Below are positions 1 to 5,529 of a stretch of DNA of 7,892 nucleotides, piece after piece. The position numbers and the translations under genes were made by a program. Every line of letters starts with the position of its first letter. Within the stretch, counting starts at the first letter, position 1. A model generated the notes under the pieces. It made no database searches. It had not been told where the DNA came from and saw only the letters and a list, made by a program, of their open reading frames with translations. The DNA is from Gammaproteobacteria bacterium. Its GTDB lineage: Bacteria > Pseudomonadota > Gammaproteobacteria > Xanthomonadales > Xanthomonadaceae. The stretch is taken from assembly GCA_012510865.1 (NCBI GenBank), contig JAAZHF010000303.1, positions 1-7,892 on the forward strand. The letters run 5' to 3'.

Positions 1-944
1 GCTTCGGACTGCTCAACGTGCCGGTGTCGCTGCTGTCCGGGGAGCGCCGGACCGACCTCAGCTTCCGCATGCTCGACTCCCGGGACAACAGCCCGGTCCG
101 CTACGAGCGCGTCAACGCCGACACCGGCGAGGAGGTGCCGTGGAAGGACATCGTCAAGGCCTTCGAGTACGACAAGGGCAGCTACGTGGTGCTGGAGCAG
201 GACGACATCCGCTCGGCGGCGCCCGAAAGCCACGAGACGGTCGAGGTCGAGAGCTTCGTCGACGCCGGCGACATCCCGGTGACCTATTTCGAGAAGCCCT
301 ACGTGCTGGTGCCGGGCAAGAAGGCGGAGAAGGGCTACGTGCTGCTGCGCGAGACGCTGCGCGACACCGGCAAGGTCGGCATCGCGCGGGTGGTGATCCG
401 CACCCGCGAGTACCTTGCCGCGGTGCTGCCGCAGGGCAATGCGCTGGTACTGATGCTGCTGCGCTATCCGCAGGAGCTCGTGGATCCCGCCGACTACCGG
501 CTGCCGGAGGGCGCCAAGGGCGACTACCGGATCAGCGACAAGGAGTTCGCGATGGCCCGGCAGCTGATCGAGTCGATGGCGGGCGACTGGGACCCGTCCG
601 CCTATCGCGACGAGTTCCGCGAGCGGCTGGAGAAGGTGATCCGCCAGCGCATGAAGTCGCAGGGCGTGGTGCGCAAGGCCGAGGACGAGGACCACGAGGT
701 CCCGGAGGACGCGACCACCAACGTGGTCGACTTCATGGCCCTGCTGGAGAAGAGCATCGGCAGCAAGCGCCGCACGCCGGCGAAGAAGTCCACCGCCGCG
801 AAGGGCGGCGCCGGCGCCAAGGCGGCCAGGTCCACGTCGAAGAAGGCGGCCGGCAAGAAGGCGACGAAGAAGGCGGCGAAGAAGAAGGCGACCGCCAAGG
901 GCGCCCGGAGCTCCAGCGGCTCCACGGCGCGCAAGGCGGGCTGA
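1..944 (+). CDS. ku: Ku protein, bacterial non-homologous end joining (5'-partial)
   Basis: Ku binds double-strand break ends as a ring-shaped homodimer and recruits LigD. The frame is open from the first bases: codons from position 3 read FGLLNVPVSL, the usual Ku beginning, so only about ten residues are missing. The GTG at 18 is an internal Val codon, not the start. Family signatures, numbered from that Val: FRMLDSRDNSPVRY (16-29), TGEEVPW (36-42), a central beta-barrel/bridge region, and helix-rich sequence to about 245. The segment NVVDFMALLEKSI (235-247) matches the conserved end of the Ku core. Beyond it, residues 249-296 form a Lys/Ala-rich tail of repeated AKK/KKA units, like the basic tails of some bacterial Ku proteins that bind DNA. 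The stop (942-944) lies 4 bases before the polymerase start, implying one transcript and translational coupling. Family assignment is very secure. Confidence 0.96.
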   Translation, partial: FGLLNVPVSLLSGERRTDLSFRMLDSRDNSPVRYERVNADTGEEVPWKDIVKAFEYDKGSYVVLEQDDIRSAAPESHETVEVESFVDAGDIPVTYFEKPYVLVPGKKAEKGYVLLRETLRDTGKVGIARVVIRTREYLAAVLPQGNALVLMLLRYPQELVDPADYRLPEGAKGDYRISDKEFAMARQLIESMAGDWDPSAYRDEFRERLEKVIRQRMKSQGVVRKAEDEDHEVPEDATTNVVDFMALLEKSIGSKRRTPAKKSTAAKGGAGAKAARSTSKKAAGKKATKKAAKKKATAKGARSSSGSTARKAG

Positions 945-948
945 GCCC

Positions 949-1818
949 GTGGCCGGGACGCCCGCGCGCATCAGCAGCCCGGACCGCGTGGTCTTCCAGG
1001 ATGCGCCGTACACCAAGCAGGACGTCGCGGACTACTACCGCGCGGTCGGCGACCGGCTGCTGGCGGGCATCGCGCACCGCCCGCTGTCCCTGGTGCGCTG
1101 TCCGGATGGCACCGCGGGGGAGTGCTTCTTCCAGAAGCACCACGCCGACAGCCTCGGCGACGACGTGCGCCGGGTCATGCTGGCGCAGAAGAGCGGCCGC
1201 GAGCCCTACCTCTATGTCGAGGACGTCGAGGGGGTGGTCGACCTGGTGCAGATGAACGCCATCGAGTTCCATCCCTGGGCGGCGCGCATCGAGGATCCCG
1301 AGCGCCCCGACTTCATGGTATTCGACCTCGACCCCGGCGAGGGCACCGGCTGGGACGAGGTGGTCCGGGGCGCGCGCGACGTGCGGCGGCGGCTGCGCGG
1401 CCACGGCCTCGAGAGCTTCGTGCGCCTTTCGGGCGGGAAGGGCGCGCACGGGGTCGCGCCCATCCGGCCGGGGCCGTCCTGGGACACGCTGCGTTCGTTC
1501 TGCGAGGCCGTCGCCGTGGAGATGGCAGGGCAGGCGCCCACGCGCTACGTGGCGACCATGGCCAGGGAGAAGCGCCGGGGCCGGATCTTCATCGACTGGC
1601 TGCGCAACGCGCGCGGCTCGACCAGCGTGGCCTCGTGGTCGCTGCGCGCGCGGCCGGGGGCGCCGGTCGCGGTCCCGATCCGCTGGGAGGAGCTGGGCCG
1701 CGTCGCAGGCCCCGCGGCCTTCGACCTCGAACGTGCGCGCAGGCGCGCCGCCCGCCTGCGGCGCGACCCATGGGAGGGCTACGCCGACCTCGACCAGGTG
1801 CTGCCGGCCCCGGCATGA
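949..1818 (+). CDS. LigD-type DNA polymerase/primase domain protein, stand-alone
   Basis: Archaeo-eukaryotic primase-fold polymerase of the LigD PolDom family, which fills gaps or adds nucleotides, often ribonucleotides, at break ends held by Ku. The 289 residues are about one PolDom. The protein starts at the domain edge (SSPDRVVF, 9-16; TKQDVADYY, 22-30). Visible motifs: QKHH (62-65); ELHPW-like EFHPW (106-110); FDLDPGEG (125-132), giving metal ligands D126 and D128; SGGKGAHG (161-168) for nucleotide binding with H167; and IDWLRNARG (215-223), giving the third acidic ligand D216, followed by PVAVPIRWEEL (239-249). All catalytic residues appear present. No ATP-ligase or phosphoesterase domain is attached. 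The GTG start at 949 fits the domain boundary and sits 8 bases after an AAGGCGGG stretch in the Ku end. It could be a split LigD or an independent PolD-type enzyme; a partner ligase is not in view. Confidence 0.93.
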   Translation: MAGTPARISSPDRVVFQDAPYTKQDVADYYRAVGDRLLAGIAHRPLSLVRCPDGTAGECFFQKHHADSLGDDVRRVMLAQKSGREPYLYVEDVEGVVDLVQMNAIEFHPWAARIEDPERPDFMVFDLDPGEGTGWDEVVRGARDVRRRLRGHGLESFVRLSGGKGAHGVAPIRPGPSWDTLRSFCEAVAVEMAGQAPTRYVATMAREKRRGRIFIDWLRNARGSTSVASWSLRARPGAPVAVPIRWEELGRVAGPAAFDLERARRRAARLRRDPWEGYADLDQVLPAPA

Positions 1819-1871
1819 CGCCGCCTGCACGCGGCGACGACGGCGCGAAGACGCCCGCAGGGCTAGCGTGC

Positions 1872-1890
1872 CGTGGAGCAGGCATCCACG
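1872..1890 (+). other. Small hairpin just before the dehydrogenase ribosome binding site
   Basis: CGTGGA (1872-1877) and TCCACG (1885-1890) are perfect inverted copies separated by 7 bases. The right arm ends on the first base of the GAGGAA Shine-Dalgarno (1890-1895). The stem could modulate translation of the next gene. No U-run follows, so it is not an intrinsic terminator. A six-base stem may arise by chance in GC-rich DNA. Confidence 0.25.
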
Positions 1891-1904
1891 AGGAACGCGC
1901 AGCC

Positions 1905-2918
1905 ATGGCGAGCAGGGCGAAGAAGAAGACGGCGCCACCCGGGGCGGCGGCGGCCGCGAAGACGGTCGCGCGCCAGCGTGGCATCCAGAAGGAGGCCATG
2001 GCCGACGCCATGGTCGCGAAGAAGAAGGCCCCGGCGAAGAAGAAGCCGGCGCAGGCCGGGCCGCGCCGACAGCCCACCAATCCCATGCCCGCCCAGCACC
2101 TGGCCAAGCCCGGCAACGAGCACGAGCTGGAGCTCGAGCCCCGCTTCCTCGCCCCCGACTACGCGGGCAGCGGCAAGCTCGAGGGCATGGCGGCCATCGT
2201 GACCGGGGGCGACTCCGGCATCGGCCGCGCGGTCGCCGTGCTGTTCGCGCGGGAGGGGGCCGACGTCGCCGTGCTCCACCTGGCCGAGGACGCCGACGCG
2301 GAGGAGACGCGTCGCCACGTCGAGGCCGAGGGCCGGCGCTGCCTGGTGATCGCCGGCGACGTCCGCGACCCGTCGTTCTGCGAGGCGGCGGTCGGGCAGG
2401 TGGTGGACGCCTTCGGCCGGCTCGACGTGCTGGTCAACAACGCCGCCTTCCAGCAGCACGTGGAGCGCCTCGAGGACCTGAGCGACGAGCACCTGCAGGA
2501 GACCCTGCAGACCAACATCGCCGGCTACTTCCACATGGCGCGCGCGGCGCTGCCGCACATGGAGGAGGGCGCCTGCATCATCAACACGGGCTCGGAGACC
2601 GGCATCTTCGGCAATCCGAAGCTGCTCGACTATTCCGCCACCAAGGGCGCGATCCACGCCTTCACCAGGTCGCTGGCCGCGAACCTGCTTGGCCGCGGGA
2701 TCCGCGTCAACTGCGTTGCACCGGGGCCGGTGTGGACGCCGCTCAACCCGGCGGACAAGCCCGCCCGCGACGTCGCCGCCTTCGGCAAGGACAGCGACAT
2801 GGGACGCCCGGCGCAGCCCGAGGAGCTCTCGCCGGCCTATGTGTTCCTGGCCTCGCCGGTGATGTCGTCCTACGTCAACGGCGCCATCGTGCCGGTGATG
2901 GGCGGCCCGCGCGGCTGA
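1905..2918 (+). CDS. Short-chain dehydrogenase/reductase, YghA-like, with Lys/Ala-rich N-terminal extension
   Basis: NAD(P)-dependent oxidoreductase of the classical SDR superfamily, 337 residues; substrate unknown. Rossmann cofactor motif TGGDSGIG (100-107), D152 in GDV, NNAA (178-181), helix Asn N204, catalytic S230, Y243 and K247 (YSATK, 243-247), then APGPVWTP (272-279). The lead-in MPAQHLAKPG...LAPDYAGSGKLEG (61-94) is typical of the YghA-like subgroup, which normally begins near residue 61. Residues 1-60 are an extra basic segment with KKK, KKKAPAKKK and poly-Ala runs, resembling the Ku tail upstream. The ATG at 1905 is chosen because GAGGAA (1890-1895) lies 9 bases before it. A second purine-rich site, AAGGAGG (1989-1995), lies inside the extension before ATGs at 1998 and 2010. 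The gene follows the polymerase by 86 bases on the same strand, so it may belong to the same stress-linked operon. Its stop is 6 bases from the stop of the opposing gene. Confidence 0.93.
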   Translation: MASRAKKKTAPPGAAAAAKTVARQRGIQKEAMADAMVAKKKAPAKKKPAQAGPRRQPTNPMPAQHLAKPGNEHELELEPRFLAPDYAGSGKLEGMAAIVTGGDSGIGRAVAVLFAREGADVAVLHLAEDADAEETRRHVEAEGRRCLVIAGDVRDPSFCEAAVGQVVDAFGRLDVLVNNAAFQQHVERLEDLSDEHLQETLQTNIAGYFHMARAALPHMEEGACIINTGSETGIFGNPKLLDYSATKGAIHAFTRSLAANLLGRGIRVNCVAPGPVWTPLNPADKPARDVAAFGKDSDMGRPAQPEELSPAYVFLASPVMSSYVNGAIVPVMGGPRG

Positions 2919-2924
2919 GCCGGG

Positions 2925-4205
2925 TCACACCATCCGCTGGATGGCGTGCACCAGCACGTAGAGGATGCCGCCGATGAGCGCGCCGACCGCGGTCCCGTTG
3001 TAGCGGATGAACTGCAGGTCGGCGCCCACCGCCAGTTCGAGCTCGCGGGTGAGCTCGTCCGCGCTCCACTGGTGGACGCGCTCGACGATGAAGCCGCGGA
3101 TGCCCTCGCGGTAGCGCTCGATCTCGGGCAGCACCAGGTCGATGATGCCGGCATTGATCCAGGCGCGCATGTCGGCGTCGGCCGCGAGCCGGGCACCGAC
3201 CTCGGCCCCGGCGCCGGAGATGCGCGCGGCGATCACGGAGTCGTCGCGGCCGGCGTCCTCGCGGATCCAGGTGGCCAGGTCGCGCCAGAGGCCGCGCAGG
3301 TAGCGCGACAGGTCGGAGTCGTCGATCAGCTGGTCGCGGAAGGCGTTGACGCGCCGCCGCATGCCGGGCTCGCCCTCCAGCCGCTCGACCAGGCGCACGA
3401 ATTCGGCGCCGATGCGCTGGCGCAGCTCGTGGTCCCGGTCGCCCGCCATGTCGTTGACGGTCGCCGTCATCCCCGCCACCAGCTTGTCCGCGACCTTGTC
3501 GGCGACCACGCCGTCGAGCTTCAGGTAGCGCACCAGCCGCCACATCTCGCGCGCGGCCATGCGCGAGATGCGCTCGTGGGTGGCGGGTGCCGACAGCAGC
3601 TCCGCGGCGTAGGCCAGGCCGGCATCGACCACGGCCTGGTGGCGCCCGTCGTCGGTGAGCTGGCGCAGCACCACCGCCACCGCGCCGGAGAGGTCCACCT
3701 GGCGCAGGCGCGCCTCGGCGATGCGCTGGAGGAACCGGTGCAGCTCTTCGCTGTCAAGGGCGTCGAGGATCCGGGGCAGGGCGCCGGCGAGCGCCCGGCC
3801 CATGGCCCGGGAGAAACCGGCGTCGCCGAGCTTGCCCGCGATCGAGCCCGCGATGTCCATCGCCCGCAGCTTGTCGGCGACCTGTCGCGTTCCCAGGAAG
3901 TGGTCGCAGATGAAGTCGGCGAGGCTGGCGCCCAGGGCATCCTTCTTCGAAGGGATGATCGCCGTGTGCGGGATCCAGCGCATGCCCATGGGGTGCCGGA
4001 AGAGGGCCACCACGGCGAACCAGTCCGCCAGCCCGCCCACCAGCGCGGCCTCGAACACCGCGGCGAGGAAGCCGAAGGCCCAGTGCGGATGGGTGCGCTC
4101 CAGCACCGAGACGATCGCCAGCCCGAGGCCGGCAAGCCCCAGCAGTCCGAGGGCGATCGCCTTGCGGCGGCGCAGTGCGGCTTCGCGGGGGTCCGGTGGC
4201 GGCAT
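2925..4205 (-). CDS. DUF445 family membrane protein (YjiN-like)
   Basis: A 426-residue member of DUF445, widespread membrane-anchored proteins of unproven function. The N-terminus is basic (RRRK, 12-15), followed by a hydrophobic segment (about 17-34) and a second one (about 43-66) carrying the family signature ALVGGLADWFAVVALFRHPMG-type region (54-74). Next come IPHTAIIPSKKD (78-89) and a long, charged, helix-rich middle (about 90-390). The C-terminal signature NGTAVGALIGG (403-413) leads into a last hydrophobic helix ending near 421. This fits a protein anchored at both ends with a large soluble middle. The ATG at 4205 begins the recognisable protein; the frame is open further upstream, but that part overlaps the methyltransferase in another frame and is not family-like. 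No strong Shine-Dalgarno is seen (the leader reads CCCTGTGGCG). It lies 35 bases after the methyltransferase stop, so it is probably cotranscribed. Confidence 0.9.
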   Translation of the reverse strand: MPPPDPREAALRRRKAIALGLLGLAGLGLAIVSVLERTHPHWAFGFLAAVFEAALVGGLADWFAVVALFRHPMGMRWIPHTAIIPSKKDALGASLADFICDHFLGTRQVADKLRAMDIAGSIAGKLGDAGFSRAMGRALAGALPRILDALDSEELHRFLQRIAEARLRQVDLSGAVAVVLRQLTDDGRHQAVVDAGLAYAAELLSAPATHERISRMAAREMWRLVRYLKLDGVVADKVADKLVAGMTATVNDMAGDRDHELRQRIGAEFVRLVERLEGEPGMRRRVNAFRDQLIDDSDLSRYLRGLWRDLATWIREDAGRDDSVIAARISGAGAEVGARLAADADMRAWINAGIIDLVLPEIERYREGIRGFIVERVHQWSADELTRELELAVGADLQFIRYNGTAVGALIGGILYVLVHAIQRMV

Positions 4206-4240
4206 CGCCACAGGGTAGCGCGGCGCCGGCGGGCGTGGCG

Positions 4241-5026
4241 TCAGGCCGCGGGCTTCCTCGCGATGAAGTCCACCGTGGTGATGCACAGCTGTTCGGGCGG
4301 GATGCCCTTGAAGCGGTCGGCCACCTGCATCAGCCGCAGCTGCTCCAGGCGCAGCGGACGCGGGGTGGAGGTGTCGAGCTCGACCAGGAAGCCCTCGGCG
4401 AGGGCGCCGTCGACGAACTCGTGGGCGCGCATCCTGTTCTGGTACAGGAAGCGGTTGTTCCAGAACCGCCACTGCCGGTCGGAGTACTTCAGGTAGTGCA
4501 GCTGGTGGATCCGCGGATCGACGTAGGCGTAGTGGTCGCCGCAGTTCACCGAGTGGAACATCCGGCCGCCCGGCGCGAGGATGCGCCGCGCCTCGCGGTA
4601 GAGCGAGGTGACCACCGGCGGCGGCACGTGCTCGAGCACGCTGTTGGAGAACACCACGTCCACGGCGCCGTCCGCCAGTCCGCTGCGCGTGGCGTCGGCA
4701 GGGGCCGCATACTCGATCACGCCTCCGGTGGCGGCGGCCAGGTCCTGCCCCGCGGCGAGGGCGCTGGCCAGGCGCGCATGGCGCTCGCGCACGTCCCCGC
4801 CGTCCGCTCCGGCCGTGCGGGCGATGTCGCCGATGACCGCGCCGAAGCCGTCGACGGCCTTGCGGGTGAGGTCCGGGCACAGGTGCCGGGTCTGGTCGCA
4901 GGTGATGACGCGCGGCGCGCCGGCCAGGTACAGCGCGAAGGGGAAGGTGGGATACCAGCCGGTGCCGCTCTCGAAGAAGCGCGAGCGACGGACGCAGGTC
5001 CCCGCGTCGCGCAGGTGGCCGACCAT
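4241..5026 (-). CDS. Class I SAM-dependent methyltransferase, main part, downstream of an in-frame amber stop
   Basis: Rossmann-fold methyltransferase of the Methyltransf_11 type; substrate not identifiable. In the 261-residue part starting at ATG 5026: motif I ESGTGW (19-24) for SAM binding, acidic D44 (ITCDQTRHL, 41-49) at the end of strand 2, a loop Asp at 111 (ADAT), VDVVFSNSVLEHV (122-134) as motif IV, and ARRILAPGGR (146-155) as post-motif. The C-terminal region (160-258) is probably a substrate cap. The frame continues upstream without a shift, VDDWKI leading back to a TAG at 5045-5047 and then 42 more codons, so the original gene was about 310 residues. The ATG at 5026 is only 18 bases beyond the TAG and has a weak, close GGAAG (3-base spacing), so reinitiation could yield a shortened enzyme. 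Whether it is active is unknown. Confidence 0.75.
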   Translation of the reverse strand: MVGHLRDAGTCVRRSRFFESGTGWYPTFPFALYLAGAPRVITCDQTRHLCPDLTRKAVDGFGAVIGDIARTAGADGGDVRERHARLASALAAGQDLAAATGGVIEYAAPADATRSGLADGAVDVVFSNSVLEHVPPPVVTSLYREARRILAPGGRMFHSVNCGDHYAYVDPRIHQLHYLKYSDRQWRFWNNRFLYQNRMRAHEFVDGALAEGFLVELDTSTPRPLRLEQLRLMQVADRFKGIPPEQLCITTVDFIARKPAA

Positions 5027-5044
5027 GATCTTCCAGTCGTCGAC

Positions 5045-5173
5045 CTAGCCCGCGAACACGCGGTTGTAGTTCCTCAGGCCGCCGAAGTGGCGCTGCGCGC
5101 GATAGTGCAGGCGTCTCCCGGCCGGCAGGACGCCCAGCGCCTTCTGCGCGAGGCCTTTGATCCTCCAGTGCAT
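5045..5173 (-). pseudogene. N-terminal 42 codons of the methyltransferase, ended by an in-frame TAG
   Basis: From ATG 5173 the frame encodes 42 residues (begins MHWRIKGLAQKALG, ends NYNRVFAG) and then stops at TAG (5047-5045). The next codons, in the same frame, read VDDWKIM and run straight into the methyltransferase body. An AGGGGG Shine-Dalgarno (5184-5179) with a 5-base spacer supports 5173 as the true start. The content, basic helix then HYRAQRHFGGLRNYNRV, resembles the N-terminal lead-in of this methyltransferase type. One substitution explains the break. Sequencing error or amber suppression are the alternatives. Confidence 0.7.
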
Positions 5174-5258
5174 CCATTCCCCCTGTTTCGGGCTGCAATG
5201 GGAATCAACGCAAACCGCGGCGCGAACAGGACCCGCGCACCTGCATATCACTGACACG

Positions 5259-5281
5259 AAAAAACCGCCCGGGGGCGGTTT
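5259..5281 (-). terminator. Rho-independent terminator, probably of the original tRNA-Phe
   Basis: AAACCGCCC (5262-5270) and GGGCGGTTT (5273-5281) are exact inverted repeats, realistically an 8-bp GC-rich stem with a 4-base loop. On the minus strand the stem runs into six T residues (complement of 5259-5264), giving a good intrinsic terminator in that direction. It lies 21 bases beyond the tRNA CCA end on the same strand, as expected for a tRNA terminator. The plus-strand side has only TTT before CTGCG, so activity that way would be weaker. Confidence 0.82.
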
Positions 5282-5302
5282 CTGCGCAGACGCCTGATTT
5301 CA

Positions 5303-5352
5303 TGGTGGCCGGGGAGGGAATCGAACCCCCGACACGGGGATTTTCAATCCGC
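5303..5352 (-). tRNA. 3' half of a tRNA-Phe(GAA) gene; attachment site (attL/attR) of the integrated element
   Basis: Read on the minus strand: anticodon 5' arm GCGGA (5352-5348), loop TTGAAAA with anticodon GAA (5345-5343), 3' arm TCCCC (5340-5336), variable loop GTGTC (5335-5331), T-arm GGGGG/TTCGATT/CCCTC (5330-5314), acceptor 3' strand CCCGGCC (5313-5307), A73, and encoded CCA (5305-5303). All features from the anticodon loop onward match tRNA-Phe. No D-arm and no GGCCGGG 5' acceptor strand lie upstream, and the anticodon stem has a C-C mismatch, so homology ends in the anticodon stem. This is what remains of a tRNA when an element recombines at its anticodon loop. The neighbouring integrase supports the reading. 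It is not expected to make a functional tRNA. Confidence 0.85.
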
Positions 5353-5465
5353 ATTTCCCGCATCCGAGGCCATCCGTCTCCTTCCGGCAAAACAACATAA
5401 GTCCATGATTTGGCTGAAAAACAGCGTCCGAGGGTGTTCGCGCCGTTCCGGGGGACGCCAGGCAC

Positions 5466-5515
5466 GAACGGCAAACGAACGGCAAACGGGATGCTATGCT
5501 GCCCCAACGGCAAAC
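5466..5515. repeat. Three direct copies of AACGGCAAAC between the att site and the integrase
   Basis: AACGGCAAAC occurs at 5467-5476, 5478-5487 and 5506-5515. The first two belong to a perfect 11-base tandem (GAACGGCAAAC twice). A degenerate relative, CGGCAAAAC, sits at 5385-5393, nearer the tRNA fragment. The position, between the crossover site and the recombinase start, is where arm-type binding sites of integrases or excision-factor sites are found, and where a recombinase may repress its own promoter. Function is inferred from position only. Confidence 0.6.
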
Positions 5516-5529
5516 ACGGGGACTCATGC

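Noticed and set aside
167..188. PD-(D/E)xK nuclease site in the DUF1828-like protein (residue numbers of the protein)
   Set aside because: An Asp and a strand pair are present but no ExK or QxK follows in the right place, so no nuclease claim is made.
1819..1836. CGCCGC/GCGGCG hairpin after the polymerase gene as a terminator
   Set aside because: The 6-bp stem has no following T-run, and such palindromes are common by chance at this GC content.
2946..4496. Long plus-strand open frame of 516 codons
   Set aside because: It is antisense to the clear DUF445 gene and has His/Val/Arg-biased, non-domain sequence typical of GC-rich shadows.
4206..5198. N-terminal extension of the DUF445 frame up to 5198
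   Set aside because: It overlaps the methyltransferase in another frame and reads as Arg/Pro/Ala-rich noise; recognisable DUF445 sequence begins at ATG 4205.
5174..5257. Start of the methyltransferase at 5257 rather than 5173
   Set aside because: The added 28 residues are not family-like, the frame would begin at the edge of the terminator hairpin, and 5173 has the AGGGGG ribosome site.
5303..5378. A complete tRNA-Phe of 76 bases
   Set aside because: The bases where the acceptor 5' strand and D-arm should lie do not pair with CCCGGCC and lack the AGCTCAG...GAGC pattern; only the 3' half is present.
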